Of a stretch of DNA of 59,083 nucleotides, positions 9,003 through 16,719 are shown piece after piece. Within the stretch, counting starts at the first letter, position 1. Each line of letters begins with the position of its first letter. The stretch is taken from the NCBI GenBank assembly GCA_011523845.1, contig WTFV01000048.1, forward strand, positions 1 to 59,083, given 5' to 3'. The notes beneath the pieces were generated by a model that searched no databases, was not told the origin of the DNA, and saw only the letters and a list, made by a program, of their open reading frames with translations. This DNA comes from Acidobacteriota bacterium. GTDB lineage: Bacteria > Acidobacteriota > Vicinamibacteria > Vicinamibacterales > UBA8438. The position numbers and the translations under genes were made by a program.

Positions 9003-9320
9003 ACGGTGTCCTCCTCGAACGCGAGTGCGACGAACGACGGCGCCGATGGCCGCGAAGGCCTCGACCGGCACCCGTAGCCGGGCAGTCAACACCGTCACGG
9101 CGCGGATGTCAAGGAGCTGCACGCAAGACACGTGCCGCCGTCCGGCACGCGGGCCGCAGCGCCGCCATTCCCACAAGTCGCGCTTTCACAGCGAGTTACG
9201 TTCGGCAGTGGTCCGCCTGCAACGTTGGCCTCCCATCCAGGGAATCGGGCGCGCGATCCAAATCCTGGTAGCAGGCGCGCTCGGACAGACCGGCACGCCA
9301 CCCGGGGGGCGCGGCGACCG
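9003..9320. other. Leader of the second receptor, no gene
   Basis: This stretch holds the receptor ribosome site (9010-9020 region), the shared 11-mer at 9251-9261, and a block at 9173-9191 (ACAAGTCGCGCTTTCACAG) that resembles a block at 13543-13561 in the leader of the third receptor. No gene is visible. A transcript starting near the 11-mer would have a leader of about 250 bases. Confidence 0.55.
9251..9261 (-). promoter_or_regulatory. Shared receptor upstream motif, copy 2
   Basis: The plus strand reads GCGCGATCCAA. The inner edge is 249 bases upstream of the receptor ATG at 9002, the same distance as copy 1. The flanks also match copy 3: copy 2 continues ATCCTGGTAGCAGG and copy 3 continues GATTCCGGTAGGCA. 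A candidate common regulatory site. Confidence 0.5.
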
Positions 9321-9349
9321 TCGACATTACGAATGCATGCATGTATATT
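9321..9349 (+). promoter_or_regulatory. Strong sigma-70-like promoter of the antitoxin gene
   Basis: TCGACA (9321-9326) and TATATT (9344-9349) each match the -35 and -10 consensus at five of six bases, with an ideal 17-base spacer. Transcription would begin near 9356, just before the ATG at 9359, implying a leaderless or nearly leaderless mRNA. The spacer is rich in the palindrome GCATGC, a possible autoregulatory operator. Confidence 0.65.
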
Positions 9350-9358
9350 CATGCTGTC

Positions 9359-9625
9359 ATGCCTGCATCTCAGATTACGGTGCGCGGCGTCGAGCCGGAC
9401 CTGTCGGAACGACTGCGCACCATCAGCCGGGAACGCGGCGAGAGTCTGAACAGCACGGTCCTGCGCCTGCTGCGAGACGCGGTGGGAGTGGATGCCCGCC
9501 GCAAACGCCTGGACCGTTACGCCGGTTGGACGGCGGACGAAGCGGCAGCGTTCAACGCCGCGCTGCGTGCGCAGCGGGTGGTCGATCGTTCCTCGACGAG
9601 CCGTTCGTCAGCGTGCTGGACGTGA
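9359..9625 (+). CDS. VapB/FitA-like ribbon-helix-helix antitoxin with altered C-terminus
   Basis: An 88-residue protein from the ATG at 9359. The N-terminus (ITVRGVEPDLSERLRTISRE followed by RGESLNSTVLRLLRD) is a ribbon-helix-helix DNA-binding domain of the antitoxin type. The middle (LDRYAGWTADEAAAFNAALR) is the usual toxin-binding segment. The final residues (VVDRSSTSRSSACWT) do not look like an antitoxin end: they are read out of frame from the sequence of the following PIN-domain remnant. The DNA-binding part is intact and may still autoregulate, but no complete toxin partner exists. Confidence 0.75.
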   Translation: MPASQITVRGVEPDLSERLRTISRERGESLNSTVLRLLRDAVGVDARRKRLDRYAGWTADEAAAFNAALRAQRVVDRSSTSRSSACWT

Positions 9626-9810
9626 CGACCGCGACGGTTCGCCACTACGCGCGCATCTTCGCCGCGCTGCGCCGTGCCGGGACGCCCATTCCCATCAACG
9701 ACGTGTGGATTGCGGCCGCGACGATGGCGTGCAGCGGACACCTGCTGACCTTCGACGGGGACTACGCCCGCGTCCCGGGTCTCGATCACACGCTCCTTCT
9801 ACCCTCCTAA
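9586..9810 (+). pseudogene. VapC-type PIN toxin, C-terminal half only
   Basis: In a different frame from the antitoxin, residues FLDEPFVSVLDVTTATVRHY to PSLL-type C-terminus correspond to the second half of a VapC toxin. The motif GTPIPINDVWIAAATM carries the conserved acidic residue of the PIN active site and LLTFDGDYARVPGL the last strand. The first 55-60 residues, which should carry the first catalytic aspartate (a DTS-type motif), are missing. An internal deletion appears to have fused the end of the antitoxin gene to the middle of the toxin gene. It has no start codon of its own and is presumably inactive. Confidence 0.8.
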
Positions 9811-9842
9811 CCCGGAGCCGGCCGCCGTCTGCCGGAAAGAAG

Positions 9843-9876
9843 AGGGGCCGGGAAGCGCCCGTGCTTCCCGGCCCCT
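9843..9876 (-). terminator. Rho-independent terminator of the third receptor
   Basis: A perfect 14-base stem, AGGGGCCGGGAAGC pairing with GCTTCCCGGCCCCT, encloses a six-base loop. On the minus strand it is followed by CTTCTTTCC. It lies 43 bases after the stop of the receptor at 9919 and may also end plus-strand transcription of the VapBC remnant. Confidence 0.85.
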
Positions 9877-9918
9877 GAAGGCGTCACGCGCGTGACGCGC
9901 CGTGCATTGCCGTCGCGA

Positions 9919-12900
9919 CTACCAGTGAATGTTCGTCGCGAACTGCACGAACCGGCCCTGAATCGTGGACGACGCGCGGCCCAGCGAGCCGCCGTAGGTG
10001 TTGGTCCCGTTCAGGATCGGCTGGTAGTTGATGATGTTGAAGAGGTCCGCCTGCAGGTCGACGCGCATCCCGTTCCCCAGCGTGAACGTCCGCCGGACCG
10101 AGAGATCGACCTGCGTCAGCCGGTCGTAGAAGAGCTGGCCGGCCGGCAGCAGCGGCACGCTGATGCCCTCGGTCCGCGCGATGCCGAGGTTGTCCATCAC
10201 GTTCGCGGGCGTGACGTTGTAGTTGATGTTGCCGGCGTACGGCCGCGCGCCGGCGAGCTCGCCGCCGCGGTGCGTGCCGCCCCACTGGTCCTGCGAGCCG
10301 CCCGCCACCGCCTCCTGGGCGGGGTAGAACTGCGCCGACCCGCTGATCCAGAAGCCGCCGGGGAGCGGGAAGTTCCCCGAGATCTTGAACTCCTGCAGGA
10401 ACGGGATGCTGTAGGCCGGCTGCGTGATCGGCACGCCGCCCACCATGTCGTTGCGGCCGCGCGGGTCGCAGAACATCAGGCGGTTCGGATCGTGCGGGAT
10501 GTCGCAACGAACGAAGACGTTGCGCTCCATCACCCAGCCGCCGAAGAGCGTGCTCCCGTTGGGCAGGCGGGCGTTGAAGCTGGTCTCGAAGCCGTTGTAG
10601 ACCTCCGAGAAGTTGTCCCCGGTCGGCGTGTTCTGCACCACCCAGTCGTCGGCGATGCCCGCCGCGTCGGGATTCAGGTTGAACACGCTGATCTGCCCCG
10701 GCACCAGGCCGCCGCTCTGGTTGCACGAGAGGAACCCGCGGTTCGGATCCGAGGCGCACGGGTTGTCCATGAGGAACCCGGTGTAGTCGTTGAACCCGAG
10801 GGCGCGGTTCACCCGCAGCACGCTGTCGTAGGTGTCGCGCCGGTACCAGTTGAAGCTGGCCGAGAAGCCCTCGAACAGCTCGCGCTGGACGCCCACGTTG
10901 AGCACGCTGACCCAGTTCCGCTCGACACCGTCGGGATGCTCCACCGGGCGCGACGCGAGGCCGCCGAAGTTGGCCCGCAGCGGCGGACCGATCTCCCAGT
11001 CCTGCGCGAAGCCGTCGCCGTTGGTGCCGCCGTTCCAGACGGTGCCCTCCACGCCGACCGTATGCGCGTTCGCCGTGCTGCCGCCGAACGCGATGCCCGG
11101 ATCCAGCTCCATCCCCATCAGATCGGCCTGCGTCAGGCAGGCGCGGCCGTCGAGGCTGGCGCAGTCGACCCAGTTGCGGTTCTCGAGCTGGTAGGACACC
11201 GGGTTGAACCACTCGGCGTAGGTGAACGTGTTGGCGGCGTTGTAGCGGCCCCACGACACCTTCAGCGCGGTAGAGGCGTCGCCGAATACGTCGTACGACA
11301 GACCCAACCGCGGCGCGAAGTCCTTCCAGTTGGGCAGGTTGCGCCGCGAGGCGAAGCTCTGCGCCGCGACGAACCGGCCGGTCTGGGTGATCGTGGAACG
11401 GGCGCCGGGCGCGACGCTCGGCCCCGCCTCGTAGGTGTGGGCGATCATCTGCTCCCAGCGCAGGCCGAGGTTCAGCGTCAGCCGGTCGATGGTCCAGGTG
11501 TCCTGCGCGAAGATGCCCATGTCGCGGGCGTAGTCGATGCCGGAGATGACCGGCCGGTTCGTCACGCGGGCGAACTCGGGGACGCCGTTGCGGTACATCT
11601 GCCGCTCCAGATCGCCGTTGCCGGTGCGGTACGACTCGTACGGACCCCAACTGTTGTTGGTGCCGATCTTGATGTTGTGCGAGCCGGTGACGTACGACAG
11701 GCCGATGTTGTAGTTGAACCGCTCGACCCGCCACGTCTCCCGGCCCCAGTGGTAGCGGTCGCGGAACCCGGTCGACTGGTCGTGCCGCAGGATCAGCCCG
11801 TACCAGGGATCGATGGTGGGGTTGAACTGGTCCGGACCGCTGATCTGGGCCGCGTGCCCGTAGTTCTCGAAGCAGGGGGTGGCGTGGCACGGCAGCCAGC
11901 CGGCCGCCCGGTCCTGCGTCAGGTCCTGGCCGAGGGCGTTGACGCCGCCGGGCGGGTCCTGCTGGTTCCAGTTCTCGACGTTGGTCGAGTAGCCCGCCTC
12001 GAGCAGCAGGCGGCTGCTGAGCGTCGAGGTCCACTTCGCGCTGCCGGTGTAGTAGATCGGCGAGCCCTGCCAGCGGCCCGCGGTGGCGATGTCGTCGTTC
12101 GAGCCGTGGTTGGCGTAGCGCTCCTTGAAGACCCGGTCGATGTGCGCCGAGAACTTGTTGTTCTGACTCGCCTGGTAGGTCAGCCGGAGCAGGCCGCTCG
12201 AGATGGTGTTCTCGTCGACGCCCGGGAAGCGCTCGGTGCCGTTCGTGCCGTCGAGCTTCTGCGGATCGGGGTCGAACCAGCGCGGGGCGGCGAAGTACCA
12301 GTTGTTGGGCACCGACCCGCTCGGGTCGAAGCGCCAGAAGCTGTTCGTCACCTTCTTGTCGATCTGGAAGTTCCGGACGCTGCCGAAGTACCAGAACCGG
12401 TCGCGGACGAGCGGCCCGCCGTGCACCAGGTTCATGTCGTACATCATCGCGATGCCCTCGGTGGACGTCACGCCGCGGTTCTGCACCTCCTGCGACAGGC
12501 TGTCGAGACCGTCGCGCTGCAGGCTGTCGTGGCTGCCGCCGAACCAGAGCTGGCCGCTCTGCTGGTTGCCGCCCTCGCGCGGGACCATGTTGATGCGCAC
12601 CCCGCCGCCCGACGTCTCGGCGCTCATCCCGCTGGTCTCGTACACCATCTCCTGGTTGGCCAGGTGGTTGTGGTAGCTCTGGACGGCGCCGTCGCCGCCG
12701 ATGCTGTTCATGTTCTGGCCGTCGACCTGGATGGTCACCTGCGACGGGCTCATCCCGTGCACCGACATGTAGGTCTGCTGCGCGGCGGTGGTCAGCCCCA
12801 CCTCCGGGCGGTTCATCTTGATGCCGGTGATGAGCTGCGCCGTCGACTGCAGCGTGTTGCCGGTCGGGATGGCGTCGAGGATCTCGCGGTCGAGCACCTC

Positions 12901-13296
12901 GGACCGCGCCGTCGTCTGGACGTCGACCAGCGGCGCCTGCCCGGAGACGGTGACCGTCTCCTCGAGGGCGCCCACCGACAGCTCGGCGTTGACGGTCGCC
13001 GTGAAGTCGGCCGGCAGGTCCTGCCCCTCGACCACGACCGTCGAGAACCCGGGCAGGCTGAACGTCAGCGTATACACCCCCGGCCGCAGGTCGATCAGCG
13101 TGTAGCGTCCGGCCCCGTCCGAGAAGGCGATGCGGCTGCCTTCGATGAGCGCCGGGCTCGCCGCCTCGACGGTCACCCCGGGCAGGATGCCGCCCGTGTT
13201 GTCGGTCACCAGGCCGGTGATGGTCTGGGCCATTGCGGTACCGGCTCCCATGGATAGAGCCAGCGACGCCGCGACGACCAGAATGGAACGTCTCAT
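9919..13296 (-). CDS. TonB-dependent receptor, Oar-like (third paralog)
   Basis: A 1125-residue outer-membrane receptor starting at the ATG at 13296, with AGGAGG six bases upstream. The signal peptide is MRRSILVVAASLALSMGAGT to AMAQ. The CarboxypepD_reg domain follows (TDNTGGILPGVTVEAASPAL), then the plug with GGGVRINMVPREGGNQQSG and a barrel ending FATNIHW. Long blocks are shared with the second paralog, such as FAQDTWTIDRLTLNLG and the terminal FY-PAQE region. Differences concentrate in extracellular-loop-like segments, for example the cysteine-containing insert around PCHATPCFENYG. The substrate is unknown, but divergence in loops suggests different ligands. Confidence 0.95.
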   Translation of the reverse strand: MRRSILVVAASLALSMGAGTAMAQTITGLVTDNTGGILPGVTVEAASPALIEGSRIAFSDGAGRYTLIDLRPGVYTLTFSLPGFSTVVVEGQDLPADFTATVNAELSVGALEETVTVSGQAPLVDVQTTARSEVLDREILDAIPTGNTLQSTAQLITGIKMNRPEVGLTTAAQQTYMSVHGMSPSQVTIQVDGQNMNSIGGDGAVQSYHNHLANQEMVYETSGMSAETSGGGVRINMVPREGGNQQSGQLWFGGSHDSLQRDGLDSLSQEVQNRGVTSTEGIAMMYDMNLVHGGPLVRDRFWYFGSVRNFQIDKKVTNSFWRFDPSGSVPNNWYFAAPRWFDPDPQKLDGTNGTERFPGVDENTISSGLLRLTYQASQNNKFSAHIDRVFKERYANHGSNDDIATAGRWQGSPIYYTGSAKWTSTLSSRLLLEAGYSTNVENWNQQDPPGGVNALGQDLTQDRAAGWLPCHATPCFENYGHAAQISGPDQFNPTIDPWYGLILRHDQSTGFRDRYHWGRETWRVERFNYNIGLSYVTGSHNIKIGTNNSWGPYESYRTGNGDLERQMYRNGVPEFARVTNRPVISGIDYARDMGIFAQDTWTIDRLTLNLGLRWEQMIAHTYEAGPSVAPGARSTITQTGRFVAAQSFASRRNLPNWKDFAPRLGLSYDVFGDASTALKVSWGRYNAANTFTYAEWFNPVSYQLENRNWVDCASLDGRACLTQADLMGMELDPGIAFGGSTANAHTVGVEGTVWNGGTNGDGFAQDWEIGPPLRANFGGLASRPVEHPDGVERNWVSVLNVGVQRELFEGFSASFNWYRRDTYDSVLRVNRALGFNDYTGFLMDNPCASDPNRGFLSCNQSGGLVPGQISVFNLNPDAAGIADDWVVQNTPTGDNFSEVYNGFETSFNARLPNGSTLFGGWVMERNVFVRCDIPHDPNRLMFCDPRGRNDMVGGVPITQPAYSIPFLQEFKISGNFPLPGGFWISGSAQFYPAQEAVAGGSQDQWGGTHRGGELAGARPYAGNINYNVTPANVMDNLGIARTEGISVPLLPAGQLFYDRLTQVDLSVRRTFTLGNGMRVDLQADLFNIINYQPILNGTNTYGGSLGRASSTIQGRFVQFATNIHW

Positions 13297-13676
13297 GGTT
13301 GTCCTCCTCTTCTCTTGAAGTTGGATGCGACGAATTCCGGAGCCGGAGGCATCGGGGCCCCCTGCATGTGGCCGCCATGCGCCCGCGGCCAGCGCCGCAC
13401 CCGTCGGCCTCCATGCGGACCGGATCGCGCCGATGTCATGCATCTCCGGCATCGTCGCCCGCGACGGCCCGCCATCGCCATGAGGAAAAGCAAGGAGGAT
13501 GCCACCGACCGGCGATCCCGTGCGAGTCTTCTCACGCCTTCAACAAGTTGCGTCTTTGCAGTCACTTGCCGCGTGCTCGGGTGCGCTGCGGCCGCAGCCG
13601 GTCGGGGTCGTTCCGAATCCAACGAGTGGTAGCGGGATCCAAGATTCCGGTAGGCACGGGCCGAACGCGTCGACCG
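13297..13676. other. Leader of the third receptor, no gene
   Basis: This 380-base region between the acyltransferase stop and the receptor start has no supported gene. It contains the third copy of the shared upstream motif (13632-13642), the block ACAAGTTGCGTCTTTGCAG at 13543-13561 that parallels the leader of the second receptor, and the receptor ribosome site. Confidence 0.6.
13632..13642 (-). promoter_or_regulatory. Shared receptor upstream motif, copy 3
   Basis: The plus strand reads GCGGGATCCAA, 336 bases upstream of the ATG at 13296. With copies 1 and 2 it defines GCGNGATCCAA. A role in transcription of the receptor genes is inferred from recurrence only. Confidence 0.45.
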
Positions 13677-15671
13677 TCACGACCGGACCGCCGCGCTCGC
13701 GAGCCGCCGGGCCTCCTCGACCCAACCGTGGTAGGTCTTCCGCAGGTCGACGAGGAACGCCCGCACCTGCTCCCGGTCGCGCGGGTCGGGCAGGACGTCG
13801 GACACCTTGAACGGCGGCTTGATGACCGCCGCGCAGACCGTCGAGTGGATCCGGCGGTCGAAGTGGGCGACGGCGATCGGCACGATCCACGGCTCGGGGT
13901 CGACGCTGGCGGCCAGGCGGAAGGCGCCCGGCTTGAACGGGCCGGGCGAGTCCTCGGTCCAGTAGCTCGTCCCCTCGGGGCTGAGGATCAGGTTCGTGCC
14001 CCTTCTCAAATGGGCCCCGGCGGTCTCGAAGAACTCGTCCTGCCGGCTCCGCCGCTCCTCCGGCGTCTCCTCGATCCGGTCCGACTCGTGCGTGTAGACG
14101 GCGATGTGCCCCAGCCGGTCGTAGTACGCCTGGTGGCCGTACTCCGAGCCGCGGCTGTGCCGGACCACGCGGATGCCGCCGTCGCCGTAGCGGCGGTCGA
14201 GGATCATCGCGCTGACGAAGTGGGAGTCCAGGGTGAGCTGGAAGTTGTTCGGGAGCGTGTTGTGCTCGTGGTTCTTCAGGTGGTTGAAGATGAAGATCTG
14301 GCCGGGCGCCGGCGGCAGGTGCTCCTCGCCCTCGATGACGTAGCGCATGCGCCGGAACGCCTGCTGGAAGCCCCTGGCGCACAGCTTGCGGACGTCGCGG
14401 GCCGGCATCTGCTCGGGCGCGGTCACCACCGCGTGGTAGACGCGGCGCAGCGCCTCGAAGAACTCGTGCTCGCGCTTCACGTCGCGCAGCATCTCCCGGC
14501 ACAGCTCCGCCAGGCTGCGCTCGAGCGCGTCGCCGCTCGCCGCCATCCGCTCGATGATCGCGAACGCGTCGCCCACGGTGAGCTGGCTGCCGAGCAGGTG
14601 CGGCACTTCGTGCAGCGGCGAGTGCACGCTCAACTGCGTGCAGCTCTGCTCCAGCAGGTTGCCGACGGCCAGCCGTTCCTTCTCGAAGCGCCGCGAGATG
14701 AACAGCGCGCGGGCGGCGCGCAGATGCATCGAGACCAGCCACAGCACGCGCCGGACCAGCGCCAGGGCCAGCTCGGGATCCTCCCGCAGCGCGGGATCGA
14801 GCCGCTCCGTGTCGATGCGGTAGACGGTGCAGTCGCGCGTCGCCACGACGGACGCGCCGTGCGCGTCGACGCCGGGAAGCCCGGCCAGCGCCACGACGGA
14901 TCCCGGCTCCGAGATCGTGCGCAGCGCGAACGCCTCGCTGGTCGCCGGGGGGCTGTGGTTCAACGCGACGCGGCCGGTGGCCAGCACCCACAGGCCGGGC
15001 TCCGAGCTTCCCTGCTCGACGATCGGCTCCCCGCGGCAGAAGTAGCGGCTCTCGACGGCCCCCGCGAACAGGCGCAGCCGAGCCTCCTCCAGGGGCGCGA
15101 AGAACGCCGAGCGGCGCAGCAGCTCGCCGAGCGGCGGCGGGGCGCGGTTGTAGGTCTCCTCCTCCCCCTCGTCCTGCAGCGCCCGCGCGAAGTTCACCGG
15201 CGTGTGCGAATAGATGGTCAGACGCGCCCGCATGTCGGCGAGGCGCTCGAAGCACTGCCGCAGGATCGACTCCAGGAAGACGACGCCGAGCCGCGGCTGC
15301 TCCTCGAACAGCGCCGCCAGGGCCCCGTGCTCGAACCGCAGCGCGCGGCACGGCGTGGTGCAGACCACCGTGGTGGCGTAACGCCGCAGGTCGCGGAATC
15401 CCGACCAGCCGACCGCCGTCCAGGGGCTCGATCGCTCGCCGACGTCGAGATCCTCGTTGCCCTCCTCGAGGCGGAGCTGGACCCGGACCGCTCCGTCGGC
15501 GACGAAGAACAGGTGCGCCGCCGGGGCGAACTGGCGCGTCATGACGCCGCCGGCGTCGAAGCGGCGTTCGTGGGCCAGCGCGGCGAGGCGCTCCCACGGC
15601 AGGCCGCGGTCCGCGTCGAGCCACGCGGACCCGCCACGGAGGAAGGCGGTACACTCTCGGCGCATGTCCAT
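13677..15671 (-). CDS. Acyltransferase with two cyclic-nucleotide-binding-like domains
   Basis: About 664 residues. The frame is open upstream, but the divergent esterase gene starts at 15664, so I take the start as one of two adjacent ATGs (15671 or 15665). Residues about 20-150 and 185-330 each look like a Crp/cNMP-binding fold (for example LFFVADGAVRVQLRL and GLWVLATGRVALNH with flanking strands). The last 240 residues form a PlsC-like phospholipid/glycerol acyltransferase: IFIFNHLKNHEHN near the HX4D position, and LILSPEGTSYW corresponding to the FPEGT motif. The classical HX4D motif is not clean, so the exact catalytic histidine is uncertain. A membrane-lipid acyltransferase regulated by a small ligand is the natural inference. 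Confidence 0.75.
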   Translation of the reverse strand: MDMRRECTAFLRGGSAWLDADRGLPWERLAALAHERRFDAGGVMTRQFAPAAHLFFVADGAVRVQLRLEEGNEDLDVGERSSPWTAVGWSGFRDLRRYATTVVCTTPCRALRFEHGALAALFEEQPRLGVVFLESILRQCFERLADMRARLTIYSHTPVNFARALQDEGEEETYNRAPPPLGELLRRSAFFAPLEEARLRLFAGAVESRYFCRGEPIVEQGSSEPGLWVLATGRVALNHSPPATSEAFALRTISEPGSVVALAGLPGVDAHGASVVATRDCTVYRIDTERLDPALREDPELALALVRRVLWLVSMHLRAARALFISRRFEKERLAVGNLLEQSCTQLSVHSPLHEVPHLLGSQLTVGDAFAIIERMAASGDALERSLAELCREMLRDVKREHEFFEALRRVYHAVVTAPEQMPARDVRKLCARGFQQAFRRMRYVIEGEEHLPPAPGQIFIFNHLKNHEHNTLPNNFQLTLDSHFVSAMILDRRYGDGGIRVVRHSRGSEYGHQAYYDRLGHIAVYTHESDRIEETPEERRSRQDEFFETAGAHLRRGTNLILSPEGTSYWTEDSPGPFKPGAFRLAASVDPEPWIVPIAVAHFDRRIHSTVCAAVIKPPFKVSDVLPDPRDREQVRAFLVDLRKTYHGWVEEARRLASAAVRS

Positions 15672-16719
15672 CGCCGGACACGACTCTACAACGCTTCGGG
15701 CCACCCGTCCCCCGCTCACCAGGCGCCCCGACTTCTTCCCCTTCTGGGCCGAGACCCTCGCGGCGCTCGACGGCATCCCGGCGAACCCGCGTCTCGGAAT
15801 GGCCGTCACCACGGCCGAAGGCGCCCATCTCACCCCGGTCCGCTTCACCTCGTTCGGGGGCTGCGACATCCAGGGATTCCTGGCCACGCTCGACGATCCG
15901 ACGACCACCCCCGCCGGGGCGGACCCCGCCGGGCTGGCCCCCACCGCGACCGCCCCCGCCGGGCGGGATCCGAGCGGGGCGAGTCCGGCCGACGCGCCCC
16001 TGCGTCCGCTCGTGGTGACGACCCACGGCTACAATTCGCAGACCAACCCCGTGCTCGAAGCGCGCCACACCGCCGCGTGCGGCGCCGACCTGTTCTGCTT
16101 CGACGTGCGCGGCTTCGGGCTATCGCGCACGAGCTGCCCCGTCGACCCCGCCGGCCACGTGGTGACGGGCATCGACGATCCGCGCGCGTCGATCCTCCGG
16201 GGCGCGGTCTGCGACTACGTCCGCGCCGCGCAGGTCGCCCGGCTCCTCGGGGCGGGCGGCGGGCTCACCGTCTTCCAGGGGCGGAGCTTCGGGGGCAGCC
16301 TGGCCCTGATGGCGCAGGCGATCGCGCAGGACGCGGACTATCTCGCCGTCTCGGTGCCGACGTTCGGGTGGGCGGAAGGACGGCGGCGTCTGGTGAAGGC
16401 GGGCTCGGGGCTGGAGGTCAACCACTACCTCGCCCGGCACGCGTCGGCGGAGGCGGCGGTGATGGCGACGCTCTCGTACTTCGACCCGGTCAACTTCGCG
16501 GCAAGCGTCGGCTGCGCCTCGATCGTCGGCGTCGGGCTGCGCGACGACGTGGTGCCGGCGCCGACCGTCTACGCGGTCATCAACCACATGCGGCCGGCGC
16601 CGGAGGTGTTCGAGCTGCCGGTCAGCCACACCCGGGAGCCGGAGGAGCGGCACTGGGCGGAGTTCGACCGGCACTGGACGGCCCGCGTGGCCGCCCTGGC
16701 GCGTCAGTACTCGTCGTAG
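15664..16719 (+). CDS. Acetyl-xylan-esterase-like alpha/beta hydrolase
   Basis: A 351-residue hydrolase starting at the ATG at 15664; this start is needed to include the RRPDFFPFWAETLAAL segment typical of the AXE1 (acetyl xylan esterase/cephalosporin-C deacetylase) family. The nucleophile is Ser208 in GRSFGGS, the acid is Asp294 or Asp295 in GLRDDVV and the histidine is His322 in VSHTREP; the spacings match the family well. A proline/alanine/threonine-rich insert of about 40 residues (DDPTTTPAGADPAGLAPT and following) sits before the THGYNS oxyanion region and is unusual. No signal peptide is visible, so the enzyme is probably cytoplasmic. It removes acetyl groups from sugars in known relatives; the substrate here is unproven. 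Confidence 0.85.
   Translation: MSIAGHDSTTLRATRPPLTRRPDFFPFWAETLAALDGIPANPRLGMAVTTAEGAHLTPVRFTSFGGCDIQGFLATLDDPTTTPAGADPAGLAPTATAPAGRDPSGASPADAPLRPLVVTTHGYNSQTNPVLEARHTAACGADLFCFDVRGFGLSRTSCPVDPAGHVVTGIDDPRASILRGAVCDYVRAAQVARLLGAGGGLTVFQGRSFGGSLALMAQAIAQDADYLAVSVPTFGWAEGRRRLVKAGSGLEVNHYLARHASAEAAVMATLSYFDPVNFAASVGCASIVGVGLRDDVVPAPTVYAVINHMRPAPEVFELPVSHTREPEERHWAEFDRHWTARVAALARQYSS

Noticed and set aside
9892..13257. A 1121-codon open frame on the plus strand opposite the third receptor
   Set aside because: It is antisense to a clear receptor gene, is made of arginine, valine, alanine and histidine-rich low-information sequence, and lacks any domain. High GC makes such shadows common.
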